A stretch of 42,189 nucleotides of DNA from Planctomycetales bacterium (GTDB lineage Bacteria; Planctomycetota; Planctomycetia; Pirellulales; Pirellulaceae), in contig JAGQOY010000037.1 in assembly GCA_020427005.1 (NCBI GenBank), forward strand, positions 1 through 42,189, written 5' to 3'. Shown here in pieces: positions 25,375 to 35,036 of the stretch; position 1 is the stretch's first letter, and each line of letters begins with the position of its first letter. The notes below the pieces were generated by a model. The model made no database searches. It was not told the origin of the DNA and worked only from the letters and a program-made list of their open reading frames with translations. Both the position numbers and the translations under genes were made by a program.

Positions 25375-25674
25375 TTTGTGTCAACAGTTGGATTGAGGCA
25401 TATTCAACAGGTCAGAACCGAGGACCTTGTGCGGTCTAATGGCATTCACCTACCCCAATGGTTCTCGGTGCTAGAGGCGTCAAGAGCACAATCATAACCA
25501 CAATTCTCAGTAGGGTTCAGGGAGCCGTAGCCGAAATTGAATGCGTTAGTTATTTTGGAATCTTTTTTCACACACCCCAACCCCAAAATATCTTAGAGCC
25601 CATAGTTCTGTGATCGTCCGGATGGCCTATCATATGGACTCCCATCCACCGAGGCTTTTTTTCCCCAGATCGCT
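25375..25674. other. 300-base divergent intergenic region
   Basis: This lies between the minus-strand TSUP gene and the plus-strand phosphatase gene and should hold both promoters. I see no confident hexamer pair and no gene. Confidence 0.35.
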
Positions 25675-26739
25675 ATGGCAATTAAGGTCACATTAATTCT
25701 GGCAATTCTGGCGCAATTTGTAGCAGCCATTTTGGCCCTGCGACTGAATATTCGCTATCGGATCTATTCGGCTTGGTTCTTTATTTCGGCCGCGGTGATT
25801 GTTGATGCGATCCAGAGATTTGTCTCCGCAGCAAATCTCTGGATTACTATCGAGCCAATTCAAGAGGTTAACGCGGCAGCATCCTTGATTTCAGCTGTGC
25901 TGCTACTATCGGGGATTTCAGTCCTTGAGCCATTCTTCAAACGCATTGTTCAAGCTGAGCGTACGTTAAGGCGAGAACACGACGCTTTGGCTCATCGTGT
26001 AAGAGAAACTGAAGAGGAAATGCGGTTAGCGCAGCGTATTCAGAGGCAGTTGTTGCCGAATCAGGTTCCTGACATTCAGGGCTTGGAGATCGCAGGTGAA
26101 AGTAATCCGGCTGAATGGACGAGTGGAGACTATTTTGATTACCTGCCAATGCAAAACGGCAACGTTGCCATTGTGATTGCAGATGTGAGCGGTCATGGTT
26201 TGGGGCCGGCGTTACTGATGTCCACGATTCGCACAAGTTTGCGCGTGTTGGCACCTACTACCGAGCATGTCGGTGAACTCCTTTCAAGCAGCAATCGTTT
26301 GATTGGAGAATCAACCTCCCCAAGCGAATTTGTGACAGCCTTTGCATTGCAATACAATCCGAACACCCGACAATTTTCTTACGCGGCAGCCGGGCATGTA
26401 GCCTATTTGATTCCCGCCAGTGACACGGGAGTGTTTCGTACTATGCCAGCCGATGTACCTCCCCTTGGTGTCGTCAGCGAATTTACTATCCCCAGTTCAA
26501 CGCCCTTGGTTGTGTCAGAGGGGGACATCCTGATTCTGCTGACCGATGGAATCTTAGAGACTCGCAACTCGCAAGGCGAGACCTTTGGTGAATCCAAAAT
26601 GTTGAATAGTGTTCGAGAGCATCGCCATGAATCGGCAGCTGAAATACTAAGATGTTTGTTAGAGGCTACTACACGTTTTCGAGGGCATGAGCCTCAGCAT
26701 GACGATATCACTGCAGTGGTTATCAAGTCGCGAAATTAG
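25675..26739 (+). CDS. Membrane-anchored SpoIIE/RsbU-type PP2C serine phosphatase
   Basis: A 354-residue regulator. Two or three membrane segments occupy about residues 5-82, then a coiled coil (about 88-125) with the linker EEMRLAQRIQRQLLPNQVPD that is typical before SpoIIE domains. The phosphatase domain (about 135-352) has its metal ligands: SGDYFDY, VIADVSGHGLGPALLM, ILLTDGILETRN and HDDITAVVIKS. Such proteins dephosphorylate anti-sigma-factor antagonists and so release a sigma factor or another output; no antagonist or anti-sigma gene is in the window. ATG 25675 starts directly at the first membrane segment. It is followed by an unrecognised membrane protein after 102 bases. Confidence 0.92.
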   Translation: MAIKVTLILAILAQFVAAILALRLNIRYRIYSAWFFISAAVIVDAIQRFVSAANLWITIEPIQEVNAAASLISAVLLLSGISVLEPFFKRIVQAERTLRREHDALAHRVRETEEEMRLAQRIQRQLLPNQVPDIQGLEIAGESNPAEWTSGDYFDYLPMQNGNVAIVIADVSGHGLGPALLMSTIRTSLRVLAPTTEHVGELLSSSNRLIGESTSPSEFVTAFALQYNPNTRQFSYAAAGHVAYLIPASDTGVFRTMPADVPPLGVVSEFTIPSSTPLVVSEGDILILLTDGILETRNSQGETFGESKMLNSVREHRHESAAEILRCLLEATTRFRGHEPQHDDITAVVIKSRN

Positions 26740-26841
26740 AGCTGCCATGCGCACGCGAAGGCAGAGCACTAGTTTTACCTAGAGGCTGAATTTGGAGTTC
26801 TGCGGGATCGCAGATAAAGAGTTTCATTTCTTTCGAGAAGC

Positions 26842-28290
26842 ATGATGAGTTTCCCTCCGCCGGCTCGGCAAGTTACAAATTTCTATGCCATCAATACCTG
26901 TATTTTCGCAGCAATGGCTGGCGGAATGGGCTGGGGGATTCGAGGACAGTATGGACACGAAACAGGAGCCATGGTTGCCGGCTTGCTAGTTTCGTTAATA
27001 CTCCTCGTCAGGTTATTCCCTGGTCGCGAGCTCACGCTGAATTTGCGAGCCGCAGCCTGGTGTACAGTCGGAATGGGAATCGGTGGTTCAATGACCTATG
27101 GGCAAACCATTGGTTTGACTCAAAATGCCCATTTGATTGGGAATCAAGATGCTTGGTGGTGGGGTATGTTAGGCCTGGGGGTAAAGGGGGCTGTGTGGGT
27201 AGGATTCGCAGGCTTTTTCTTCGGTCTCGGGCTCACTACTGTCAGGTACCGATTCTCGGAACTGGCCTGGATGCTGTTATCCATGTGCGGCCTGTTTGTC
27301 TTGGGAGTTTGGCTCTTAAATGAACCCTATGAGCCTTTGGAAAATAGGTTGCCATGGATCTATTTTTCAGAGTCCGAATATTGGAAGCCTGAAGGTGAGG
27401 TCAAGCCTCGGCGCGAAGTTTGGGGAGGGCTTTGGCTGAGTTTATCCCTGTTGGCAGTTTATGTTCGTTTGGTTAGGAAGGATAAACTCACCTTTCGCAT
27501 GGCTTTGTGGGGGGCTGTCGGAGGTGTTGGTTTTCCAGTAGGGCAACTGTTTCAAAGCTATCACGCTTGGTACGGAGTGGCGCCCTGGTTTGAAGACTGG
27601 GCCAAAACAGTTAATTGGTGGAATCTGATGGAGACCACGTTTGGGTTTGTTTTGGGTGCTTTTCTTGCAATTGGACTATGGCTAAATCGTCACTTAGTTG
27701 GCAACCAAGTATCACCATCCCGACCATCGGGAACTTGGGCGATGGGGTGGGAGTGGGTGGCGATTGGATTGCACATTTTCTTGTTGGCATGTTCGGATTT
27801 TCTTCTCGTGCCCGCGTTGAGCAGAATTTACATGTATGGTGTAGTCATCGTTTGTATTCCAGTGTTGGCCAGCTTACGAGGTACTTGGTTCCCGTGGCTT
27901 ATTCTTTCGCCGATTACTCTATTCCCAATAGCTGGCAAGACATTAATCAACTTGGCGTTCAAGGAGGAAGGAGGAATCGCTCCGGCACTCGGATTGTTGT
28001 GTTATTTTGTGTTTCCACTAGCCGTAAGCACATTTTTAGTAGGGATGCTCCGGCATCGAGCGCATCGAGGACAGCAAGCCAATCCGTTAGTGGAATTGTT
28101 GCTTTTTAATACCTGGGCCCTGTGGCTGCTGAATTACGCTGTTTTTGAATATCCCTTGCCATGGCAAACCTGGACGGTTCGGACACCGAGCGCGATCGTG
28201 TTTTTTGTATTTGCAGCTTGTCTAACTATCGCAGCACTTGGAGCCAGTAACCGCATTGAACTGCCAGTCAAGCGAGCCACGCCGAATTGA
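26842..28290 (+). CDS. Unrecognised polytopic membrane protein with repeated GG...GQ motifs
   Basis: I do not recognise a characterised family. The 482 residues form about 11-12 hydrophobic segments and many Trp residues. A similar motif occurs three times next to membrane segments: GGMGWGIRGQYGHETG (residues 27-42), IGGSMTYGQTIG (80-91) and GGVGFPVGQLFQSYH (227-241). Each has Gly-Gly, a short aromatic stretch and Gly-Gln, which suggests an internally repeated pore or substrate-lining element. A soluble loop between segments (about 155-190) carries SESEYWKPEGEVKPRREVW. It could be a transporter or membrane enzyme. It follows a phosphatase gene and is convergent with the MMPL gene with only 10 bases between stops. 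Start: ATG 26842 or the next ATG. Confidence 0.8.
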   Translation: MMSFPPPARQVTNFYAINTCIFAAMAGGMGWGIRGQYGHETGAMVAGLLVSLILLVRLFPGRELTLNLRAAAWCTVGMGIGGSMTYGQTIGLTQNAHLIGNQDAWWWGMLGLGVKGAVWVGFAGFFFGLGLTTVRYRFSELAWMLLSMCGLFVLGVWLLNEPYEPLENRLPWIYFSESEYWKPEGEVKPRREVWGGLWLSLSLLAVYVRLVRKDKLTFRMALWGAVGGVGFPVGQLFQSYHAWYGVAPWFEDWAKTVNWWNLMETTFGFVLGAFLAIGLWLNRHLVGNQVSPSRPSGTWAMGWEWVAIGLHIFLLACSDFLLVPALSRIYMYGVVIVCIPVLASLRGTWFPWLILSPITLFPIAGKTLINLAFKEEGGIAPALGLLCYFVFPLAVSTFLVGMLRHRAHRGQQANPLVELLLFNTWALWLLNYAVFEYPLPWQTWTVRTPSAIVFFVFAACLTIAALGASNRIELPVKRATPN

Positions 28291-28300
28291 TAACCTGAAT

Positions 28301-30718
28301 TCAATGTACGTTTGGTCGTGGTGCCAAAAGAACTGGCAAAAGAATCAAGTTTCCGAGCAGGCCTCCAAGCATTGTCAGGCTGACAAGAATCCCGAAGACA
28401 ACAGTGGGAACGAAAGCAGAAAAGGTAAGACTCAAGAATCCAGTGATTAGGGCCGTTGACGCTAGGACAACCGCCAAGCCGACATTTTCTTGCGAAGATC
28501 TCAAGGCTTTCAATTGATCGTGGCCAAGAGCCAATTGTTGCTTGTAGTGAAGTAAGTAATGAATTGAGCTATCAATTGATAGGCCAATCGAAACTGCAGC
28601 AATCATGGCTGCACCAATGTTTATGCGAATACCTAGCCATCCCATGCCTCCCAGGACAACTAGTACCGGCAGAACGTTGGGTACCAAAGCCAGTGCACCC
28701 AACCGAATAGACTTTGTGGCCACTGAAATTGCCACGAAGATTCCGAAAGTTGCCCATGCAAAACACTTCCACTGATCAGCGAGCACATTGGAAACCATCT
28801 GCACAAGCATTACATAGTAGCCGGTTATTTCAGGAGATGGTGTGCCAATAGAGTAGCTTGGAAACATGGATGTCCAGGTTGGAGCCTGAGTAAATTCAGT
28901 GGCTTCTCGAGAGACAGCAGACACCAGCAATTCCTTTGCTCCGGCTGAAACCTGTTCACGACTGCGCAATAGGATATGGACCCAACGGAGGTCATTTTCA
29001 TCCGGGGCATTGGTCAGAAGCGTGGAAATGAAATCAGGCATCGCTTGGCGCATGCCTTCAAGTCGCGCGGCGACTGGCAGAGCAGCAAAAACTGGATTGG
29101 ATCGAGCAGCGTTGTCAGCGTCGGCAATACTGATGACTTTGGACAAGGTAACCTGTTCACCGTCGGCGGCTACAATTACCTTTCGCAAACGGTCCTCAAA
29201 TTGCATAACTTGAGCTAGATAAGCCTCATTTAGATTTCGAGGAGCTGGAAGCATAACATCCCATACTCCTGCTCCACCGAACTCGCGTTCAATGACTGTA
29301 TAACCTTGTATTAATGGACTTGCCCTATCAAAGTTTTTGGTAAAGTCAGTTTCAACCTTCATGATAGTGCTGCCTAGTAAGGCTAAGAGCAGCATTGCCA
29401 AGAGGCCGACGTGGATCAACGGGCGATGGTTCAAACAAGAGTCAAGTAGTGTTCTCAGACCGGACCGAATGTCTGCATCCAACCGCGGGCTTTTTGGATC
29501 AGGATCCCAGTTTCCTAATAGGGCTAAACCTGGAACCAGCAATGCAATGGCAGATAAGACAGACAGGGATGCCAGCGCCATCATGAATCCAAAATCACGG
29601 ACCGGCTGAACGTTTGCCAAACATAGCGTTATGAAGCCAATCGCATCTGTGATACAAGCCCAAATAATTGGAACCGCAAGTTGTTCGACAGTCTGCTTCA
29701 TTGACTGCTGTCGGCTGAGGCGCTGACGCCGAAATTCCTGATACTTCAGCAACACATGCACCGAAGTGGCGACTCCTATGACAGACACGATGGCTGTAAG
29801 CATGCTACTTACCATGGTTAACTGCAGCCCGAGAATGACTAGGCAGGCGCTGGTGACCCAGATCGACCAATGAACAACCACGAGTGGAATGAGTGTCCAG
29901 CGGATTGAACGGAACAGCACCAATAGGACGACAGCCACACACGTGGTCGAAGCCCAAGCAAGTCGATTCCCATCTTCTTCGAGCAGGTTGAATCCATCCG
30001 TCACCAATACGGGCTCGCCAACGAGTAGCCCGTCTGTGGCAGGTTCCGGCAGATCAAGCAGCTTACTACGCAGTTCGTGCAGAGTTTCCTCGTAGCTCTC
30101 AACTACTTCTGGAGGAGAAAGCAGGCATGCGATGGCTACGTAATCACTTTTGGGTTGATGGGTGTAGCCTTGAAAAACTTCGGCAAAACTTTGGGCCAAT
30201 TTGTTGTTGGGGTCGAGCAACGATCTTGTCGGACCCTCATTTCCCGCGGCCGCACTGGAGAAAACGCGTTCTACACTTTCAACTGACTCCAGGATACTCT
30301 CGAGCTCAGACAAGCTCATCACAGAACGTACACCTGGCACAGCTCTCAGCGTTTGGCTGACTACTTGCAACCGGTCCAATCCTTCTCCACTCGGTGACCA
30401 TAAACGAGGGTCACGGTAAACGGCCAGCACAATTTCATTTGAACCGAACCTTTGTTGAAGATTGTGATACGCAGCGACCACAGGGCTGCTAGGCGGGGCC
30501 ATAGCCTCTAGGCGGCGATTGAATTTCAGGAAGTGCGATAATGGAAAGGCAATGATCGCGATTATTCCGCCCGCCAAGAGACAATGACGGTGGTAACGCT
30601 CGGCGCAATTGCTAATTGCCAAACCCACGTTCGACGGATTGATCACAAACTCAGAGAGCCAGTAGGCTATCGTTTTGAGTAGCGATTGCATTCCGTGCGG
30701 CTTCCCGAAAAAATCCAT
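28301..30718 (-). CDS. MMPL/RND-superfamily exporter
   Basis: An 805-residue transporter of the MMPL/sterol-sensing-domain branch of RND proteins. Membrane segment 1 lies near residue 50. The first soluble domain covers about 70-240 (PSSPVVAAYHNLQQRFGSNE at the front). Six membrane segments with a sterol-sensing-like core run from about 250 to 440, including SMLTAIVSVIGVATSVHVLL. A second soluble domain fills 460-620, and a second membrane bundle to the end contains ALVPNVLPVLVVLGGMGWLG and AAVSIGLSIDSSIHYLLHY. The paired Asp/Ser-rich helix pattern fits proton-driven export of a lipid or hydrophobic molecule. Start 30718 is the longest; ATG 30691 has GGGAAG 9 bases upstream and is a good alternative. 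DsbD lies 150 bases upstream on the same strand. Confidence 0.88.
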   Translation of the reverse strand: MDFFGKPHGMQSLLKTIAYWLSEFVINPSNVGLAISNCAERYHRHCLLAGGIIAIIAFPLSHFLKFNRRLEAMAPPSSPVVAAYHNLQQRFGSNEIVLAVYRDPRLWSPSGEGLDRLQVVSQTLRAVPGVRSVMSLSELESILESVESVERVFSSAAAGNEGPTRSLLDPNNKLAQSFAEVFQGYTHQPKSDYVAIACLLSPPEVVESYEETLHELRSKLLDLPEPATDGLLVGEPVLVTDGFNLLEEDGNRLAWASTTCVAVVLLVLFRSIRWTLIPLVVVHWSIWVTSACLVILGLQLTMVSSMLTAIVSVIGVATSVHVLLKYQEFRRQRLSRQQSMKQTVEQLAVPIIWACITDAIGFITLCLANVQPVRDFGFMMALASLSVLSAIALLVPGLALLGNWDPDPKSPRLDADIRSGLRTLLDSCLNHRPLIHVGLLAMLLLALLGSTIMKVETDFTKNFDRASPLIQGYTVIEREFGGAGVWDVMLPAPRNLNEAYLAQVMQFEDRLRKVIVAADGEQVTLSKVISIADADNAARSNPVFAALPVAARLEGMRQAMPDFISTLLTNAPDENDLRWVHILLRSREQVSAGAKELLVSAVSREATEFTQAPTWTSMFPSYSIGTPSPEITGYYVMLVQMVSNVLADQWKCFAWATFGIFVAISVATKSIRLGALALVPNVLPVLVVLGGMGWLGIRINIGAAMIAAVSIGLSIDSSIHYLLHYKQQLALGHDQLKALRSSQENVGLAVVLASTALITGFLSLTFSAFVPTVVFGILVSLTMLGGLLGNLILLPVLLAPRPNVH

Positions 30719-30868
30719 GTAGCAGATTTGAATGCGGCAGATTATATCGCATCACTGCCGCTGAATAGATACCAACATGGGGATAAAGCTGCGCACCCGA
30801 GATTTTTCTCGCCCTTGAGTCAGACTCTTGAAATCGACGGACGTTGCGAGGCCGAACATCAATTTACG

Positions 30869-33322
30869 CTAGTGGTTTGCCGAACTGCCCAATAACGATG
30901 AATCGGCAATTCTGTCTCCTGGCTTGCTGGGGCCTGCGCTTTCAAGTGCGGAAAGTAACTGAGACTCAGTAATTAAGTCCCGTAGCACGATTGGTTCAGC
31001 ATCCGGGGTGGGGGGGTAAATGGCCAGCAAGGGAATGGAATTACTTTCAAGCTCTTGGAGTTTCTTTAGAATTTCCGCAGAGCGATCCGTCCAATCTGCC
31101 ACCATGGGGACAACATCATTGCGAGCCACTAGATCAGCGACGCTTTCGCGATCGATCGCAAGCTTCATGTTCACTTGGCAATTCACACACCAGTTGGCGG
31201 TGAAATCAATCATTACCACCCGTCCTTCTTGTCGGTACTTGGTAAGAGCCGATTCGTTGTAAGGCACCCACGGCAAGTCATGTCGATTCGGACCAAAGTA
31301 CTGAAAACTTACAAACGCGCCGAAAACAACCAGAGCTATACCAGTTGCCCAAGTCGTTCTCAGTCGCACGGCTTCAGCATATGCTGGTACTCGACCGATG
31401 AGCCAACAGGCGAACCAAACAAACATAAGTAATAGCAAAGTTGCTATGCGATGGTCATTGTCTATGCTACTGACGAAGAAGACGACAGTAAACAAAAGAG
31501 GAAAGGCCAGGGCTTGCTTCAATGTTTCCATCCAAGCTCCTGGTTTAGGAAGAAACTTCACTGCATCCGTATAGATGCATAAAGCCAAGTAAGGCAGACT
31601 CATGCCGAGTGATACAACAAAATACAAAATCAGGACGGAGACGGCTGAAAGAGTAAGGCTAAGGCCAAAAAGAGCTCCTAGCATGGGTCCGGAACATGGA
31701 GTTGCCAATATGGTTGTCAAAACACCTTTAAGAAAGGCTCCGGTCAGTCCTTCTTTTTCCATCAATCGCCCGGATTGACTGGATGTTGCAAAGCCTGGAA
31801 TTGGAATTTCCCAAACACCCAGAAAACTAAGGGCCATGGCGAAAATCAAAGCTGCCAATGTAACTTTGAATTCTAGAACTGTGAATTGTTGTCCCCAACC
31901 AAACGCCTCACCTGAAATGACTTTGGCCGCTACTGTCAGAACACCCAAGGACATCATGACAGCCATGATGCCAGCCACGAAAGCCAAGTTAAGAGTGACG
32001 ATTCGTCCCCGCTGGTTACCAGCCTGACCGACGAAACTCATAATTTTTAGGCCAATGACTGGCAGTACACAGGGCATGAAATTCAAAATAAATCCACCTG
32101 CAAGTGCTAACAGCAAATGCCAAGCGGTCAGGGAAGATGCAGGCGTAGCGACCGCCATAGAGGGACTAGGTTGCTCGTTGGACTTTCTGTCAATCCACGT
32201 CGCTAATTTGTCGGATCCTTCTACTAGGCGATACTCAGCTTCGCGCAGCTGCAGCGATTCTGAGCCGGCAGTTGTAGTTCCTACGTTCAGTGTTCCGGTA
32301 ATAGAAAGGGCTACCGGTTGATCACAGCTTTGGTCGTCGCACGTCATGAACGCCACCAGGAATTCGATTGGGTGTTCTCCCAAACCAGAATTGGCCGGAA
32401 CGTCGATTGGAATCTTCCAAATGGCTTGGTCAGTGTAAAACTCAATTGCTTGGTCATCCAACTGCAAGGATTCGACATTTCCGTTCGCTATGGGATCGCG
32501 AAACAGCAGACCGCTTTTTTGTTCTGCTACCATTAATGTGCGGAAATTCGTTTCGGCGTCGCCCTTGTACAAGTAGACGTGATAGCCTGGATCGAGATTT
32601 GCCGTGATTACTAAATCCACACTATCACCAGCTCGCACCGTTCCAGCAGTTAGAGAGGCGTTCCAAACGGCGTGACTGCTGCCAACTCTTAACTGAGTTT
32701 TTGTTTCTGCAGGTGTATCGAGATATTCCTTGAACTTGGCATTTAGTTTTTCAGAGATCGGCACACAGGCGCCGTCTGTCATGCAAGCTTGTCCATCGAG
32801 TTTGACCGAAATTTGGTCCGATGGGGAAAAACCGCCTGAGGATCGGAAGGGAGCTTTCCAGATTACAATTCCGTGGTGCTCTTCAATCGGAAGGTCGGGC
32901 CAAATATCATTCTTACTGATGTCAGGTTGATGGTCCGGAACAAATGGTCCTGTTAGTTCAATATTCGTTCCAGATAGGCTGATTTCTGTTGGCAGTGGGC
33001 CGCCGCTTGGCTGTGTATTAGAATACATATGCCAACCATCCGAAATCTGAGCTTCGACGAACAACAGGCCTCGCGAGTGAGATTTGTCCACATGATACCA
33101 GGCCGATAGCTCCACCTGAGATCCTGTTGGTACTCCGAATCCTGGGGGAGCTTCAAGTGTGAAGCCACCTCCACCGAACTTTCCTTGACCATAAACCTGC
33201 AAACTAGAAAACACGCTGGTCACTAGAAAGAGAGCGGTAAAAAATACAAATTCATGCAAACTGGAATGTTGGCCGGAATTTCTCTTTCGCCGTGGGGTCC
33301 ATTTCATCGGGATCGATTTCAT
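30869..33322 (-). CDS. dsbD: Thiol:disulfide interchange protein DsbD with two alpha-type domains
   Basis: An 817-residue inner-membrane reductant conduit from cytoplasmic thioredoxin to periplasmic thiol proteins. The signal segment is near residues 25-46. A first DsbD-alpha-like domain (about 45-195) has the cysteine pair in GQACMTDGACVP. A second (about 205-350) has FMTCDDQSCDQP, so the periplasmic part is doubled compared with E. coli. The membrane domain (about 395-660) keeps the two redox cysteines in NFMPCVLPVIGLK and LATPCSGPMLGALFG. The C-terminal thioredoxin-like domain has FTANWCVNCQVNMK (CVNC). All redox cysteines expected for the relay are present. ATG 33322 is preceded by AGAAGAA. 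It may share a transcript with the downstream MMPL gene. Confidence 0.94.
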   Translation of the reverse strand: MKSIPMKWTPRRKRNSGQHSSLHEFVFFTALFLVTSVFSSLQVYGQGKFGGGGFTLEAPPGFGVPTGSQVELSAWYHVDKSHSRGLLFVEAQISDGWHMYSNTQPSGGPLPTEISLSGTNIELTGPFVPDHQPDISKNDIWPDLPIEEHHGIVIWKAPFRSSGGFSPSDQISVKLDGQACMTDGACVPISEKLNAKFKEYLDTPAETKTQLRVGSSHAVWNASLTAGTVRAGDSVDLVITANLDPGYHVYLYKGDAETNFRTLMVAEQKSGLLFRDPIANGNVESLQLDDQAIEFYTDQAIWKIPIDVPANSGLGEHPIEFLVAFMTCDDQSCDQPVALSITGTLNVGTTTAGSESLQLREAEYRLVEGSDKLATWIDRKSNEQPSPSMAVATPASSLTAWHLLLALAGGFILNFMPCVLPVIGLKIMSFVGQAGNQRGRIVTLNLAFVAGIMAVMMSLGVLTVAAKVISGEAFGWGQQFTVLEFKVTLAALIFAMALSFLGVWEIPIPGFATSSQSGRLMEKEGLTGAFLKGVLTTILATPCSGPMLGALFGLSLTLSAVSVLILYFVVSLGMSLPYLALCIYTDAVKFLPKPGAWMETLKQALAFPLLFTVVFFVSSIDNDHRIATLLLLMFVWFACWLIGRVPAYAEAVRLRTTWATGIALVVFGAFVSFQYFGPNRHDLPWVPYNESALTKYRQEGRVVMIDFTANWCVNCQVNMKLAIDRESVADLVARNDVVPMVADWTDRSAEILKKLQELESNSIPLLAIYPPTPDAEPIVLRDLITESQLLSALESAGPSKPGDRIADSSLLGSSANH

Positions 33323-33676
33323 TTCTTCTGGGACTCGCTTTAATGCCCTGCAGGGTGTTCGCTTTGTCTACCACTGGCTATGCACCGCATTTATGAGCTC
33401 AACCGGTCGATTGGCTCAACTGTTTGCACGCAATACTTGATAAACCCTGGTGTCACATGTACAAAACTTGGGTTGTGGGTGTACTAATTCTTGCGATGAG
33501 TACCCATTTCCTACGTTGTGTACCCAAAAAAAGTGCGCACGTATTATATTTACTCGCATCCTGTTTGATCGGTCAACTCAGCCCTGGTGGTTCAGGCCAG
33601 TCATGATTTTATCAGCCTCTGGCGTTGGGCGTACGGTCAGTCTCGGCTGTCAACTTTCCAACAAGGAACTTTGCTA
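33323..33676. other. 354-base divergent region dsbD / DUF1080
   Basis: Small open frames in it (for example 33424-33606) lack ribosome sites and family features. TATTAT at 33542-33547 could be a -10 for the DUF1080 gene, but no -35 sits at normal spacing. Otherwise nothing is evident. Confidence 0.35.
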
Positions 33677-34534
33677 ATGTGGTCTTGCTATCAAAAGGTC
33701 ATTTCAATACTAGCCCACGGAGGGGTATTGTTGGTTTGCGCAACATGTTTAGCCCAGCCTGACATTTCCCAAGTAATCCCAGCCTCGGATTTGAAGGCAG
33801 GGCAGGCATGGCCTACTGGCAAGTGGATATCGCTTTTCGATGGCCAATCCTTGGATGGGTGGATTCCCAAAATCCGCTACCACGATTTGGGAGAAAACTA
33901 CGGAAATACGTTTCGCGTCGATAACGGGTTGTTGAAGGTAAGGTATGAGTCCGAAAACTACCCACAATTTGACGAACGATTTGGCCACATTTTTTATCAT
34001 ATTCCCTTTTCTAACTATCGCTTGCGAGTTGAATATCGATTTGTGGGGCAACAATGCGCGGGCGGTCCGGGTTGGGCAATTCGCAATAGTGGCATGATGT
34101 TACACTGCGAGGACCCTAAGCTCATGACCAAAGATCAGGACTTTCCTGCATCGATCGAATTACAATTGCTTGGAGGGAATGGGCAAGATGCGCGTACTAC
34201 AAGTAATCTTTGTACTCCCGGTACGAACGTCGTGCTCAAAGGGAAATTGTTCTTGCCACATTGTACTCCGTCTACTTCTAAGACGTACCACGGGGACCAA
34301 TGGGTCACTGCAGAAGCCGAAGTTCATGGTGCTGGGGTCATAAAGCATATTCTAGAGAGCCAAACTGTGCTGGAATATAGCGAGCCGCAGTTAGATGCTC
34401 GAGACGAGCACTCGAAAATCTTAATTGATCACCAGGGAGGGAATCTAACTTTGTCCGGTGGCTACATTTCATTGCAATCGGAGAGCCATCCCATCGATTT
34501 TCGTCGCGTCGAAATTATGTTGCTCGACGATTGA
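33677..34534 (+). CDS. Secreted DUF1080 (3-keto-disaccharide hydrolase-like) protein 1
   Basis: A 285-residue protein of the DUF1080 family, a concanavalin-like beta-sandwich tied to sugar breakdown and much expanded in planctomycetes. The start is ATG 33677, with AAGGA 9 bases upstream; a longer frame from 33587 is unlikely because the signal peptide (ILAHGGVLLVCATCLAQP) begins after this ATG. The family core is visible: WISLFDGQSLDGWIPK, NTFRVDNGLLKVRYE, FSNYRLRVEYRF, then NSGMMLHCEDP, and the final GGYISLQSESHPIDFRRVEI. The middle has four extra cysteines (for example NLCTPGTN and PHCTPST). Activity is inferred from the family; only a few members are tested. Confidence 0.9.
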   Translation: MWSCYQKVISILAHGGVLLVCATCLAQPDISQVIPASDLKAGQAWPTGKWISLFDGQSLDGWIPKIRYHDLGENYGNTFRVDNGLLKVRYESENYPQFDERFGHIFYHIPFSNYRLRVEYRFVGQQCAGGPGWAIRNSGMMLHCEDPKLMTKDQDFPASIELQLLGGNGQDARTTSNLCTPGTNVVLKGKLFLPHCTPSTSKTYHGDQWVTAEAEVHGAGVIKHILESQTVLEYSEPQLDARDEHSKILIDHQGGNLTLSGGYISLQSESHPIDFRRVEIMLLDD

Positions 34535-34849
34535 CTGCAAGAAGCTGCGTCCCGGTAGCTCATATTGTTGACGGATATTGGGCACTGACTTAGCCCATGG
34601 CACCCAATTCATGTTTTTCTGGCGTTCCCAGCCCATCGCCAAGAGAAGTCGAATCTCGGGAGCATCTCACTTGGAAGTCAAACAAGTGAAGAAGCGTGTC
34701 GCGCTATAGCAAGAAAATGACAAGGACGACCCAGGAAACAAGCCCTCCGAACACTCGCGTCAGTTGGCTGCCCCAGCTTCTCAGGTCGCCTTGTCAATTT
34801 TCGAAATGTGCCAAATTGGCCCACATTTTTCAAACCAAACAGGATTTGC

Positions 34850-34916
34850 CTTCCCCCCTCGCTGTCGCTCGATCCTACCCTTCCTCGAATCGCTCGCTGA
34901 AAGAGGGGAGGGAGAT
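34850..34916. repeat. Imperfect palindrome, possible dispersed intergenic repeat
   Basis: The left arm CTTCCCCCCTC (from 34850) pairs with GAGGGGAGGGAG (right arm near 34903-34914) with one or two mismatches and G-T pairs. The inner part has two related stretches, TCGCTCGAT and ATCGCTCGC. Elements of this look are familiar to me between planctomycete genes, but that is memory, not a search. Confidence 0.35.
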
Positions 34917-34991
34917 CCGTTCGTGATACCTTATTTGAAACATTACTAGCATCGGTAAAGCCTCTGTTTCAAAACTAGTAGGGCTACCGCA

Positions 34992-35036
34992 AAGCAAATG
35001 TGGTTTTCCGCAGTTGCAATGCGGGTTGCTTTTTTT
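34992..35036 (+). terminator. Terminator-like hairpin on the plus strand
   Basis: AAGCAA (34992-34997) pairs with TTGCTT (35026-35031), and CCGCA (35008-35012) pairs with TGCGG (35020-35024), with a T run to 35036. It would end plus-strand transcripts just before the convergent response-regulator gene. Confidence 0.5.

Noticed and set aside
33424..33677. Small plus-strand frames before the first DUF1080 gene
   Set aside because: No ribosome site, odd composition with many Cys and Trp in one frame, and no neighbours that explain them.
34696..34926. 76-codon frame in the structured intergenic region
   Set aside because: It reads through the palindromic element and has Pro/Ser/Arg-rich repeat-like translation, typical of non-coding DNA.
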